DNA of 61,333 bases from Asaia bogorensis. GTDB taxonomy: Bacteria; Pseudomonadota; Alphaproteobacteria; CACIAM-22H2. The position numbers were made by a program, and so were the translations under genes. The notes beneath the pieces are model-generated. The model was not told the origin of the DNA. It made no database searches and worked only from the letters and a program-made list of their open reading frames with translations. Positions within the stretch are counted from its first letter, which is position 1. Each line of letters opens with the position of its first letter. The DNA lies in NCBI GenBank assembly GCA_945892765.1, contig CAMDDQ010000004.1:1-61333 (forward strand). Reading direction: 5' to 3'. Of this stretch, positions 8,668-17,555 are shown piece after piece.

Positions 8668-9955
8668 GATTGCCTACAAGAACGGCGAACTTTATGTGGA
8701 ATCCGTGCCGGTTTCGCGTATCGCGGCGGCCGTGGGGACGCCATTTTATTGTTATTCGAGCGCCGCGCTGGTTGGCGCCTACCGCGAATTCGCCGGCGCC
8801 CTGAGTGGACTCAACACCCTTGTCTGTTTCGCGCTGAAGGCCAATTCGAATCTGGCCGTGGTCCAGACATTGGCGGCCGAGGGCGCCGGCGCCGATGTCG
8901 TTTCGGAGGGTGAGCTGCGCCGGGCGCTGGCCGCGGGCATACTGCCCAACCGAATCGTTTTCTCCGGTGTCGGCAAGACCGAGGCAGAGCTGACACTGGC
9001 GCTTGATTCCGGCATTCTCCAGATCAACGTCGAGTCCGAAGCGGAATTGCGGGCCTTGTCTCGGTTGGCGGCGGGGCGGCGGCAAAAGGCGCCAATCGCG
9101 ATCCGCGTCAATCCGGACGTCGATGCCGGCACACATGCGAAGATCACGACCGGCCGCAAAGAAAACAAATTCGGCATCGATATTACCGTTGCGGCCTCGG
9201 TCTACGCTGAGGCGGCTCGCCTTCCCGGACTAGATGTCAGCGGTATCGCCGTGCACATTGGCTCGCAGATCATCGACCTTTCGCCCTACCGGGCCGCTTT
9301 TTCGCGGGTCAAGGCGCTCGCCCTGGACCTCATCGCCCAGGGCCACGATATCCGCCGCCTCGATCTGGGCGGCGGACTGGGGATCGCCTATGACCAGGAA
9401 GTGCCACCCGCCGCGAGTGCCTATGCCACGATCGTGCGCCAAACCTTGGGCGATCTTCGGTGCCAGCTCGTCTTCGAGCCAGGCCGCCGTTTGGTGGGTG
9501 CGGCCGGGTTGCTGGCAACGCGGGTCATCTACGTCAAGGAAAGCGGCGCCCGTCGTTTCCTCATTGTGGATGCGGCGATGAACGACTTGCTACGCCCCTC
9601 GCTCTACGATGCCCACCACCCGGTTTTGCCGGTGCGCGAGCCCAAGGCCGGCACCAGCCTCGCCGCCGCCGACGTGGTTGGTCCCGTATGCGAAAGTGCC
9701 GATGTTCTGGCCAAAGGGCGGTTGCTGCCACCTATGGTGGAGGGCGACCTTCTGGCCCTCGGCGCCGCAGGAGCCTATGGCGCTGCCATGTCATCGACGT
9801 ATAATAGCCGTCCCCTGGCGCCGGAGGTCTTGGTCCGGAACGATGTGTTCGCGGTGGTTCGGCGGCGGCCCGACTACGCCGAGATGTTTGCGTTGGAATC
9901 TTTGCCGCCTTGGTTGGGCGAGCCGCGAGCGCGGCAGTCACGGAGGGCGCCATGA
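8660..9955 (+). CDS. lysA: Diaminopimelate decarboxylase
   Basis: A PLP enzyme of the alanine-racemase fold that converts meso-diaminopimelate to lysine. In the 431-residue protein Lys60 in CFALKAN is the Schiff-base lysine. HIGSQI, the glycine loop DLGGGLGI and EPGRRLVG are the other cofactor and substrate motifs, and the C-terminal domain has the conserved Cys in GPVCESADV. Translation starts at a GTG that overlaps the end of the lipoprotein gene. Its stop overlaps the next ATG as ATGA. Confidence 0.97.
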   Translation: MSEIAYKNGELYVESVPVSRIAAAVGTPFYCYSSAALVGAYREFAGALSGLNTLVCFALKANSNLAVVQTLAAEGAGADVVSEGELRRALAAGILPNRIVFSGVGKTEAELTLALDSGILQINVESEAELRALSRLAAGRRQKAPIAIRVNPDVDAGTHAKITTGRKENKFGIDITVAASVYAEAARLPGLDVSGIAVHIGSQIIDLSPYRAAFSRVKALALDLIAQGHDIRRLDLGGGLGIAYDQEVPPAASAYATIVRQTLGDLRCQLVFEPGRRLVGAAGLLATRVIYVKESGARRFLIVDAAMNDLLRPSLYDAHHPVLPVREPKAGTSLAAADVVGPVCESADVLAKGRLLPPMVEGDLLALGAAGAYGAAMSSTYNSRPLAPEVLVRNDVFAVVRRRPDYAEMFALESLPPWLGEPRARQSRRAP

Positions 9956-12588
9956 CGACAGGCAATTCAAACGGACCCAACGGTTTCGTCGCCGACGTTC
10001 CCGGCTGGAGGCTGTCGATGGCCCGCGCCGCACTGTTCTGGGAGAAGCTGTGGCCGGCCGCGTGGCCCGCGGTTGCCGTAGCCGGCGTGTTCACCGCTGT
10101 GGCGTGGCTCGATGTCCTTCCGTCGCTGTTGCACCCGTGGGTTCATGTCATTTTCCTGCTGGGCTTCGCCGCTACCTTTCTCTTTGCGGTGTGGCAGGTG
10201 CGCTTCTCCATCCCGACTGTGGCCGATTCGGTGCGTCGCATTGAGGTGTTAAGCGGCGTAGCCCACCGGCCGCTCGCCACCTTGCGCGACCAACTCGTCG
10301 CGGGCGAAGGCGATCCAATGAGCCTCGCGCTGTGGGATTCCCATCGCCGCAGAATGCGCGAAATGCTGGGCGGCGGTCGCGTCGGTCTGCCGGCGCCCGG
10401 CATGGCCCGGCGCGATCCCTGGGCGTTTCGTGCCGCGCTCGGCTTGCTGCTGGTCGTGGCCGCGGTCGTCGCCGGGCCGGAGGAATGGAGCACTCGGTGG
10501 TCGCGTGCCGCCATGCCCTCGTTCAAGTTGATCGAAAACACCGCCGACCGCGTCACCGGCTTCGAAGTATGGATCACGCCGCCGGCCTATACCGGCCTGC
10601 CGACCTTGCTGCCGACGCACGAGCAACGCGGCGCCGATCCGTTGTCCGTCGCCGTCGGGAGCGCGATCCTGGTCCAAGTCATCGGCGGCCGCGAGGCCCC
10701 GATGATCCAAATCGGGGAAGGAGCCCCCGTATCCTTCGAAACCATCGATGAGGGCAGTTTCCGCCTTACTTCGACGATCAATTCTGGAAACCGGTTGGTC
10801 GTCACCCAGGCCAAGAAAACACTCGCCGATTGGGCAATGGAGATCGTGCCGGATCGGGTGCCGCAGATTGCCCACGCCGCGGCGCCACAACGCAACCAGC
10901 GCATGGCCATCCGTCTCGAATACGAAGCGGCCGACGATTACGGCCTGGCCGCCGTTCGCGCCTTTGTCCGAAAGGCGCCGCGCGCCGACGGCACCGGCGT
11001 GACGATGACCGAAACACAGGAGGCGATCGAGCTTCAACTGCCGCTGCCGTCGCAACGGCCGAAAGCCGCCCATGCGACCAGCTTCCACGATCTTACGCCT
11101 CATCCCTGGGCGGGCCTGCCGGTTCTCGTGCAACTCCGCGCCACCGACGCACTCGGACAGAGCGGGGTCAGCGACGATTTCGCCATGATCCTGCCCGAGC
11201 GCGTGTTCGTCAATCCTCTGGCCAAGGCCATCATCGCGCAACGCAAGACGCTGTCGGTCAATCCCGGCCAACGGCGCCAGGTTTCCGATGCCTTGCGCGA
11301 GATCGGCGCAAAGCCGGAACAATACTTCGAGGACATCGTCACCTTCCTGTCGTTGCGCACGGCGGCGCTTCGCTTGTTGCGCGATTCCTCCGACGATGGA
11401 ACCAAGGCCGTGCAATCCCTCTTGTGGGACACGGCCCTACGCATAGAAGACGGCAAGGTTTCCGTCGCCCAGCGTGACGTGCGCAACCTCCAGCAAAAAT
11501 TGATGGAGGCCCTGGCCAACAACGCCTCCCCCGAGGAAATCAAGCGGCTGATGGACGAACTGCGCACCGCCATGGACCGCATGTTCCAGGAAATGATGCA
11601 GCAAGCCATGCGCCCGGACGAACAACAACAGCGGGAGCAGGCGGGGCAACAATCCGATCCGAACGCCCGGTCGACCGGGGATAACGATCTGCGCAAGATG
11701 CTCGAACAGGCACAAAAACTTGCCGAGGCGGGAATGAAAGACCAGGCCCGCGAGATGATCCAGAAAATGCAAGACATGATGGACAACATGCGCCAAGCGC
11801 AGCAGCAGGGCGATCAAGAAAAGGCCCGCCAGGCCCAGCAAATGGCGAAGGAAGTTCAAGACCTGGCGAAACGTCAGCAACAGCTTCTCGATCAGAACTT
11901 CCGGCAGCAGCAACAGGCCCAGCGCGGACAGCAACAACAACAGCAGCGTCAGCAAGGCCAACAGGGTCAAGGCCAAGAACAGAATCAGCAGGAAGGCTCA
12001 CAACCCGGCGTCAGCGAACGGCTCGAAGGTCGCGGACAAAGTCAGGGACAGCAGGGTGCCAACCCCGGACGCCAGGAAGGCGAAGGCGGCGGGCAAGGCA
12101 CCGCGGCTTACCAACAGCAGGAACAGCTGCGGCGCGAACTAGGTGAGGTCATGCGCCGCCTCGGCGAGGCCTTTAACAACATCCCAGACACCCTCGGCAA
12201 CGCCGAGCAATCGATGCGTGAGGCCTCGAATGCGCTGCTCCGCGGCCAGCTCAACCAGGCGCTGCGCCCGCAATCCGAGGCCGTCGAGAACATGATGAAA
12301 GGCCTTCGCCAGATGGCACAACAACAGATGCAGGCGCAGGGCGAAGGCGAAGATGGTGATCCGTCGAATGAAGAAATGCGCGACCGGCAGCTGGGCGATA
12401 GCCGCGATCCGGCCGGCCGGCCGCTGAATGGCCTCGGCGGCATCGATGCCCGCGACATCCGTATCCCGGACCAAGCCGACATCCAGCGGTCCCGCGAGAT
12501 CCAGGACGAGTTGCTGCGCCGCGCCAGCGAGCGCGAGCGTCCCCAGATCGAGCGCGACTACCTCGAGCGCCTTCTGAAGCGGTTCTAG
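9952..12588 (+). CDS. TIGR02302 / DUF4175 family membrane protein
   Basis: A large protein (878 residues) of unknown function, widespread in alphaproteobacteria downstream of lysA. The N-terminal part has membrane segments near residues 38-58, 63-82 and about 158-178, followed by a presumably periplasmic beta-rich region with FEVWITPPAYTGLP. The C-terminal half is coiled-coil-like and extremely rich in Gln, Met and Glu (about residues 560-780, many QQQ runs and MxxMMDNM repeats). The ATG overlaps the lysA stop as ATGA and is preferred over an upstream GTG in the same frame. An intrinsic terminator follows. Confidence 0.9.
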   Translation: MTTGNSNGPNGFVADVPGWRLSMARAALFWEKLWPAAWPAVAVAGVFTAVAWLDVLPSLLHPWVHVIFLLGFAATFLFAVWQVRFSIPTVADSVRRIEVLSGVAHRPLATLRDQLVAGEGDPMSLALWDSHRRRMREMLGGGRVGLPAPGMARRDPWAFRAALGLLLVVAAVVAGPEEWSTRWSRAAMPSFKLIENTADRVTGFEVWITPPAYTGLPTLLPTHEQRGADPLSVAVGSAILVQVIGGREAPMIQIGEGAPVSFETIDEGSFRLTSTINSGNRLVVTQAKKTLADWAMEIVPDRVPQIAHAAAPQRNQRMAIRLEYEAADDYGLAAVRAFVRKAPRADGTGVTMTETQEAIELQLPLPSQRPKAAHATSFHDLTPHPWAGLPVLVQLRATDALGQSGVSDDFAMILPERVFVNPLAKAIIAQRKTLSVNPGQRRQVSDALREIGAKPEQYFEDIVTFLSLRTAALRLLRDSSDDGTKAVQSLLWDTALRIEDGKVSVAQRDVRNLQQKLMEALANNASPEEIKRLMDELRTAMDRMFQEMMQQAMRPDEQQQREQAGQQSDPNARSTGDNDLRKMLEQAQKLAEAGMKDQAREMIQKMQDMMDNMRQAQQQGDQEKARQAQQMAKEVQDLAKRQQQLLDQNFRQQQQAQRGQQQQQQRQQGQQGQGQEQNQQEGSQPGVSERLEGRGQSQGQQGANPGRQEGEGGGQGTAAYQQQEQLRRELGEVMRRLGEAFNNIPDTLGNAEQSMREASNALLRGQLNQALRPQSEAVENMMKGLRQMAQQQMQAQGEGEDGDPSNEEMRDRQLGDSRDPAGRPLNGLGGIDARDIRIPDQADIQRSREIQDELLRRASERERPQIERDYLERLLKRF

Positions 12589-12636
12589 TCGGCGTTTGCC
12601 GGCCTTCGCGCCCGGCCTTCCAGGTCGAGGAAACCA

Positions 12637-12665
12637 AAAAGGGGCGGGAGCCAATCCCGCCCCTT
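12637..12665 (-). terminator. Intrinsic terminator between convergent genes
   Basis: A perfect 11-base stem (12639-12649 with 12655-12665) has a 5-base loop. On the minus strand the stem is followed by TTTTT and then GGTTT, so it is a textbook terminator for the CpdR-like gene. Lying between two convergent genes it may also stop the lysA operon, though the plus-strand T tract is poor. Confidence 0.85.
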
Positions 12666-12685
12666 GTCGTTCCTGGAATCAGACC

Positions 12686-13051
12686 TTACGCCGCGCGGCG
12701 AGGGTGGCGGTCGACCGCGGCGGTTAGCTCCTTCAGCGCGAATGGCTTTCGCAAGACGCCGTGGATCATGTCCTCAAGACCGAACGCGCGCTCGGCCTCC
12801 GCCGGGAATCCCGTCGCAAGCAGGACGGCGGTCGCCGAATGGTCTTTGGCGACCTTCAGCGCCAGCCCGATGCCATCCAATCCCGGCATGACGATGTCGG
12901 CCACGAGCAAATCGAAAGTGGCCAGCGCGAGCGCGCGAACCGCGTCATGGCCGTCACGAACGGCCGTGACGTCGTGCCCCGCCTGCCGCAGCGCCCGCAG
13001 CATGAATTCACGCACCGATTGATCGTCTTCGGCAACCAGGATGCGCGCCAT
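12686..13051 (-). CDS. cpdR: Single-domain response regulator, CpdR-like
   Basis: The 121-residue protein is a lone receiver domain: acidic pair Asp9-Asp10, phospho-acceptor Asp52 in VADIVMPGLDG, Thr80 and Lys102 in RKPF. No output domain is present. The short length, IVMPGLDGI and the KPFALKEL ending resemble CpdR, which in Caulobacter controls ClpXP-mediated proteolysis in the cell cycle when unphosphorylated and is fed by the CckA-ChpT relay. The location beside the lysA/TIGR02302 operon also occurs in other alphaproteobacteria. The assignment rests on motif likeness; another stand-alone receiver is possible. Confidence 0.7.
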   Translation of the reverse strand: MARILVAEDDQSVREFMLRALRQAGHDVTAVRDGHDAVRALALATFDLLVADIVMPGLDGIGLALKVAKDHSATAVLLATGFPAEAERAFGLEDMIHGVLRKPFALKELTAAVDRHPRRAA

Positions 13052-13116
13052 GACGGCCTACGCCCCCCTATGACGCTGTTTGGGGCAAGTCCGCGTCTTG
13101 CCCCATGGTTGCGCCC

Positions 13117-13776
13117 CTATTCGGCGTGAGCGAAGGCGATAGCCAGGCTCGCCGTATCCAAGCTGGGCTTCCTCACCGAAGTGCGGAAGGCGGAACTTTC
13201 CCCCGGCCCGAGACGCGAGCTGCGCGCGGCAAAGGTCCAATGTTGAAGTTCGGTTTCGCTCGCGTCGCGCAAAGCCGCCCGCAACGCCGGCACACGTCGA
13301 GCCGCGTCCGAGGTATTGACGACTTCGCCTTCCACGATGAGCAAGACGACACCTTCTTCGACCACGCTCACCTGCGTGATGTTGCGCACTTCCAGCCCAA
13401 TTCCGGGTGGATCGACCGGCATGCCGAGCGATTCATAGAGACGCGCAGCCGCGGGCCACGCACCGGTGATCGGCTCCCGTGCCAAAATAGCGCCGCCCAG
13501 TGCGCCGATGACAAGAAGCACGAGCGCGGTCCAGCCCGCGACGCGGCCGCCAGCCGGCCGGCTGGGTGCGGGCGCCATCACCGGCGGCACGCTAAAACTC
13601 GAAAGATCCGAGACCGGGATCGGCGAGGGCGAGGACAGCGATCGCGGGAGATCCGTGGCCGGCTGCTGCAACCAGGTGTGTTTGCAGTTGGCGCAACGAA
13701 CTTTACGACCGACCCCGCCGATGGCGGCAGCGTCCGTCAAATAGCGCGATCCGCAGGCAGGACAGGTGATGATCAT
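13117..13776 (-). CDS. MJ0042-type zinc-ribbon membrane protein with DUF3426-like domain
   Basis: Residues 5-40 form a zinc ribbon (CPACGSRYL and VRCANCKHTWLQ, two CxxC pairs). A Pro/Ser-rich linker follows, then one membrane helix (GWTALVLLVIGALGGAIL, about residues 81-98) and a periplasmic DUF3426-like beta domain with LEVRNITQ and EGEVVNTSDAARRVP. The ATG at 13776 is preferred over a TTG three codons earlier. Function is unknown. Such proteins are usually found next to ftsE/ftsX in alphaproteobacteria, as here, with the two units divergent. Confidence 0.85.
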   Translation of the reverse strand: MIITCPACGSRYLTDAAAIGGVGRKVRCANCKHTWLQQPATDLPRSLSSPSPIPVSDLSSFSVPPVMAPAPSRPAGGRVAGWTALVLLVIGALGGAILAREPITGAWPAAARLYESLGMPVDPPGIGLEVRNITQVSVVEEGVVLLIVEGEVVNTSDAARRVPALRAALRDASETELQHWTFAARSSRLGPGESSAFRTSVRKPSLDTASLAIAFAHAE

Positions 13777-13916
13777 GGCAGCCAAATGCCGCTGAGAAAT
13801 AGAGATTTTCTTATAGGCCCGCCCCGGCGGCGTTACAAGAAGGGCGTGCGTCTGGACGCGGCGCCGAGCCGCGTGCCATTCTGGCGCCGCGAGAATCGCG
13901 ACCTCGAGGGGGGGGT

Positions 13917-14639
13917 GTGCGGCCTGTGGTTCGATTCGAAAATGTCGGCCTGCGTTATGGGCTTGGTCCCGAAGTCCTGCGCGACCTCACCTTCGAACTC
14001 GAGTCCGGCGCCTTTCACTTCCTGGTCGGCCCGAGTGGCGCCGGAAAATCGTCCCTGCTCCAGCTCCTTTACCTCGCCCGCCGGCCGACCCGCGGCCTGA
14101 TAACCCTCTTTGACCGTTCGGTTTGGAAAGTGCCGCGGCGCGAACTTCCGGCATTGCGGCAACGCATCGGCGTCGTCTTCCAGGATTTCCGTCTATTCGA
14201 CCACTTGTCTGCGTTCGACAATGTGGCTTTGCCCCTGCGCCTAAAGGGCGCCAAGGAGACCGAGATACGCAAACATGTCAGCGAATTGCTGACCTGGGTC
14301 GAACTTGGCGACCATCTGGACGCCTTGCCACCGACCCTGTCCGGGGGCCAAAAACAGCGCGTCGCCATCGCCCGTGCCGTGATTGCGCGGCCGCGCCTCT
14401 TGCTCGCCGACGAGCCCACCGGCAATGTCGACGACCGCATCGCCATGCGCCTACTCCACCTTTTCGTCGAACTCCACAAAATGGGAACGACAGTCGTGAT
14501 CGCGACCCACAACCTGGAGCTGGTCTCGCGCTTCCGCTATCCGGAGCTTCGGCTCGAGAATGGCGAAATCAAGCAATTTCGGCCTCCCGCGCTACGCGAT
14601 GTCCGGCGGGGAATCGAAGCCGCCACCGGGCACGGGTAG
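13917..14639 (+). CDS. ftsE: Cell division ATP-binding protein
   Basis: FtsE is the ATPase partner of FtsX. The complex links divisome ATP hydrolysis to activation of peptidoglycan hydrolases. The 240-residue protein has Walker A GPSGAGKS (38-45), the Q-loop VFQDFRLF, signature LSGGQKQR (141-148) and Walker [14 protein letters not shown] (161-173); GNVD is typical of FtsE. The start is a GTG. No ATG is available near it, and the protein aligns from the second residue. It is 4 bases upstream of ftsX and begins the envelope operon. Confidence 0.95.
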   Translation: MRPVVRFENVGLRYGLGPEVLRDLTFELESGAFHFLVGPSGAGKSSLLQLLYLARRPTRGLITLFDRSVWKVPRRELPALRQRIGVVFQDFRLFDHLSAFDNVALPLRLKGAKETEIRKHVSELLTWVELGDHLDALPPTLSGGQKQRVAIARAVIARPRLLLADEPTGNVDDRIAMRLLHLFVELHKMGTTVVIATHNLELVSRFRYPELRLENGEIKQFRPPALRDVRRGIEAATGHG

Positions 14640-14643
14640 GATC

Positions 14644-15525
14644 ATGGCGGGACGTATTCGAGTGTTGCCGCTGGATCGTGACGACAGCCGGCGCTATCTA
14701 CCGTGGATCGTTGCGGTCATGGTCTATCTCGCTGCGATGACGCTAGCCGGGGCTATGGCGACGGCGAGCATGGCATCACGATGGCAAACCGGGCTTACCG
14801 GGGCTTTGACGGTGCAGCTTCAGCCGTCGGCCGAAACATCGGCGACCGACGCCCGAATCGGGGCTGTGTTATCCATCCTACGCGGCGATTCCGCCGTGGC
14901 ATCGGCCGAACCCGTTGATGAGGAAAAGATGCTCGGCTTCATTCAACCCTGGCTCGGCCGCGAAGGATTGGCGTTGGATTTACCCCTGCCCCGGCTGATC
15001 GACGTTCGCCTTCACGACCACGCCAGTGTCGACCTGGTCGACCTCGCTGCGCGCCTTGAGGCGGCCGCGCCCGGAACGACGGTCGACGACCATGCCCGCT
15101 GGCTCACCGGAATTTTGAAGCTGGCGCGGGTCATTCGGTTCATCGCCTTCGGCACGGTGGCGTTGATCGCAGCGGCGGCGATAACCGTTCTGGTGTTCGC
15201 GACGCGCGCCGCGCTCGCCGTCCACAAGGACGGGATCGCTTTGCTCCACATTATGGGGGCGCGCAATCGCTTTATCGCAGGCGAATTCCAGGCGGCCGCT
15301 CTGACTCAGGGGTTCCGCGGCGGGTTGATCGGACTACTGACCGCCTTGGCTACGTTGGTCGCGCTGGGCGGCGCCGGACTCAACGCGGATATCGGTATCC
15401 TGCCGCAGGTGACCCTGACCCCGCTGCAATGGCTCGTGCTGGCGGCCCTGCCTCCGGCTGCGGGGGCGGTCGCGTTCGTCACGGCACGGCTGACGGTATT
15501 GAGTGTCCTCGCGCGGCTGGTTTGA
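14644..15525 (+). CDS. ftsX: Cell division protein, permease-like
   Basis: A 293-residue integral membrane protein with the FtsX plan: a short cytosolic N-terminus, TM1 (about residues 19-40), a periplasmic domain of about 130 residues, then three more helices (about 164-186, 218-240 and 257-285). The conserved HKDGIALLHIMGA before TM3 is the FtsX family signature. The ATG is four bases after the ftsE stop. Alphaproteobacterial FtsX diverges strongly, so gene order is important evidence. Confidence 0.92.
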   Translation: MAGRIRVLPLDRDDSRRYLPWIVAVMVYLAAMTLAGAMATASMASRWQTGLTGALTVQLQPSAETSATDARIGAVLSILRGDSAVASAEPVDEEKMLGFIQPWLGREGLALDLPLPRLIDVRLHDHASVDLVDLAARLEAAAPGTTVDDHARWLTGILKLARVIRFIAFGTVALIAAAAITVLVFATRAALAVHKDGIALLHIMGARNRFIAGEFQAAALTQGFRGGLIGLLTALATLVALGGAGLNADIGILPQVTLTPLQWLVLAALPPAAGAVAFVTARLTVLSVLARLV

Positions 15526-15547
15526 CTCGACCTCCGGGACGAACGCC

Positions 15548-16096
15548 ATGAAGTTAGTAATCCTCGACCGCGACGGAGTTCTCAACGAAAACCGCGAGGA
15601 CTATGTGAAGTCGCCAGACGAACTAGTCCTGCTGCCTGGCTCGGCGCCAGCGGTGGCCCGGCTCAATCGCGCCGACATCAAGGTCGCGGTCGTCTCGAAC
15701 CAGGCCGCCATCGGCCGAGGCATCATCGATCAGGCTATGCTCACCCGCATCCATGACAAATTGGGTCGGGAACTCCTCGCCCAGAACGCGCGACTCGACT
15801 TGATCCTCCATTGCCCCGATCCGCCCTGGGCCGCGAGCGATCGCCGCAAACCCGGGCCCGGCATGTTGCGCGAAGCGCTCGCTCATTTCGGCGCGGCGGC
15901 CGGAGACACACCCATGATTGGCGACGACATCCGCGATATGCAGGCGGCGGTTGCGCTCGGCTGTCCGCGCGTGCTCGTCCGCACCGGCCATGGGAAAAAC
16001 ACGCTCGCCGCCGGATTACCGGCAACCGTCCAGCCGGTTGCGGTGCATGACAATCTTGCCGCCGCCGTCGAGGCGCTGCTCGCTGCCCGCCCATGA
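15548..16096 (+). CDS. gmhB: HAD-family phosphatase, heptose 1,7-bisphosphate 7-phosphatase-like
   Basis: The 182-residue protein opens with MKLVILDRDGVLN, the HAD motif with nucleophile Asp7 and acid Asp9. It has VVSNQAAIGRG for motif II, RRKPGPGML with the motif III Lys, and IGDDIRDMQAA for motif IV. This is the histidinol-phosphatase/GmhB branch, which removes the C7 phosphate in ADP-heptose synthesis for LPS core. The zinc-loop cysteine pattern is reduced to a single HCPDPPW, so substrate assignment is probable rather than certain. Heptosyltransferase-like genes near 30 kb fit. It overlaps the next gene as ATGA. Confidence 0.82.
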   Translation: MKLVILDRDGVLNENREDYVKSPDELVLLPGSAPAVARLNRADIKVAVVSNQAAIGRGIIDQAMLTRIHDKLGRELLAQNARLDLILHCPDPPWAASDRRKPGPGMLREALAHFGAAAGDTPMIGDDIRDMQAAVALGCPRVLVRTGHGKNTLAAGLPATVQPVAVHDNLAAAVEALLAARP

Positions 16097-16734
16097 ACGA
16101 TCGCCTCAACAAGCGCCAGCGCACGCGCACCGGTCTGACTCGCATCCTTTCGGTGATGGCCTTTGCCGCGATCGCCTGGGCAGGGGGATTAGTGTGGTTC
16201 GGCGAGACGATCCCGGATCGCGTTGAGGATTCCGAAACGCGGACGGACGCGATCGTGGTGTTGACCGGGGGGCCGCAAAGGCTGCGCGCCGGTCTCGGGA
16301 TGCTTGCCGACGGCCGCGCCCGAAAACTCTTCGTTTCCGGGGTGTATCGCGGCGTCGATGTCAGCGAATTGCTGCGAATTGCCCGCCAATCGCCGGCGGA
16401 AATCGAATGCTGCATCGTCCTGGGTTACAGCGCCGACAACACGGTCGGCAACGCCGAGGAGACCGCCACCTGGATGCGGGCCGAGGGTTATGCATCGCTG
16501 CGCCTTGTCACCGCCAATTATCACATGCGGCGCAGCCTGATCGAATTCCGCCACGCCCTGCCGGAGGCAACCATCATCCCCCATCCGGTTTTCCTCGACA
16601 GCTTTCACCGGGAAGATTGGTGGCGGTGGCCTGGAACTGCGAGCCTGATCCTGTCGGAATATCACAAATTCCTGGCCGCTATTGTCTGGACGGCAATTGA
16701 AGGCGTCACTCCCGTGCCAATCCGTCCGTCATGA
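16093..16734 (+). CDS. YdcF/ElyC family DUF218 membrane-anchored protein
   Basis: A 213-residue protein with one N-terminal membrane helix (about residues 18-36) and a DUF218 domain: DAIVVLTGGPQRLRAG, KLFVSGV, the NAEETATW segment and RLVTANYHMRRSLIEF. In E. coli the relatives ElyC and SanA affect peptidoglycan and envelope integrity, and no enzymatic activity is firmly assigned. Both ends overlap neighbours by ATGA (gmhB upstream, plsC downstream), so it belongs to the envelope operon starting at ftsE. Confidence 0.87.
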   Translation: MNDRLNKRQRTRTGLTRILSVMAFAAIAWAGGLVWFGETIPDRVEDSETRTDAIVVLTGGPQRLRAGLGMLADGRARKLFVSGVYRGVDVSELLRIARQSPAEIECCIVLGYSADNTVGNAEETATWMRAEGYASLRLVTANYHMRRSLIEFRHALPEATIIPHPVFLDSFHREDWWRWPGTASLILSEYHKFLAAIVWTAIEGVTPVPIRPS

Positions 16735-17465
16735 GATCGCCGACCATGATTGTTTTCCTCCGATCGGCTCTGTTCAACGTCTTGTTTTTCACGATGACGG
16801 TAGCGGTGATGATCGGCTGCCTCCCGCTTTTCCTCGGCCCACGCCGGTGGGTTAGAAAGGCGACGAACCTTTGGGCGCGGGGTGTCTTGCACCTGCTGTC
16901 ATCGATCATCGGCCTGCGTTATCGGATTGTGGGCATCGAGAATTGGCCGAGTGGCACCGGGCTCATCGCCGCCAACCACCAATCGGCCTGGGAGACCATC
17001 GCCTTTCTCGCCCTGTTTCCCCCGACGTCTTTCGTACTGAAGAAGGAATTGCTGAGGCTGCCGATCTTCGGTTGGTATTTGCGTCGGCTGCGAATGATCG
17101 CGATCAACCGCGCCGGTGGTGGTCGCGCCCTGCAACGCCTGCTCCTTGAGGCCAAGGCGGAAGGCGAGCCGCGCCAAATCGTAATTTTTCCTGAGGGGAC
17201 GCGTGTTCCTCCCGGAGAACGGCGCCCCTTTCATTCCGGCGTGGCCGCGCTCTATTCCAAGCTGGATCTTCCCGTCACTCCGGTGGCGTTGAACTCCGGC
17301 TTGTTCTGGCGGCGGCGCGCCTTCATCAAACGGCCCGGCGTCATCGACGTCGAGGTCATGCCGGCCATTCCACCCGGCCTCGCGCGCCGCCGCTTCATGA
17401 CCGAGCTTCAGGACAAAATCGATTCCGCGCGTCGGCGACTGGAAGAATCGGCGATGGAAACATAA
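16731..17465 (+). CDS. plsC: 1-acyl-glycerol-3-phosphate acyltransferase family protein
   Basis: PlsC-type enzymes acylate lysophosphatidic acid in phospholipid synthesis. Here the 244-residue protein has an N-terminal membrane helix (about residues 8-34), motif I NHQSAWET with His83 and Glu88 in place of the usual Asp of HX4D, and motif III FPEGTR (153-158). Glu at the acidic position occurs in family members but makes the exact acyl acceptor uncertain; a lysophospholipid or lipid A-related acyltransferase is possible. It ends the ftsEX-gmhB-ydcF operon. A palindrome and the nrdJ promoter follow. Confidence 0.87.
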   Translation: MRSPTMIVFLRSALFNVLFFTMTVAVMIGCLPLFLGPRRWVRKATNLWARGVLHLLSSIIGLRYRIVGIENWPSGTGLIAANHQSAWETIAFLALFPPTSFVLKKELLRLPIFGWYLRRLRMIAINRAGGGRALQRLLLEAKAEGEPRQIVIFPEGTRVPPGERRPFHSGVAALYSKLDLPVTPVALNSGLFWRRRAFIKRPGVIDVEVMPAIPPGLARRRFMTELQDKIDSARRRLEESAMET

Positions 17466-17479
17466 CAAGAACATTTGGG

Positions 17480-17508
17480 TTGACCCGGTTGTCAACCGGG
17501 TCTACACT
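17480..17508 (+). promoter_or_regulatory. Predicted nrdJ promoter with perfect palindrome in the spacer
   Basis: TTGACC (17480-17485) and TACACT (17503-17508) are separated by exactly 17 bases. A perfect inverted repeat with 10-base arms around a single centre base covers 17482-17502, so it starts inside the -35 box and ends at the -10. That is the classical place for a repressor operator. As RNA the repeat could also form a hairpin ending plsC transcription, but no T tract follows. It does not look like a NrdR box pair. Confidence 0.55.
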
Positions 17509-17555
17509 AAATACGGAAAATCAGAAATTTATACAATTTCTTAGGCACTTAGACG

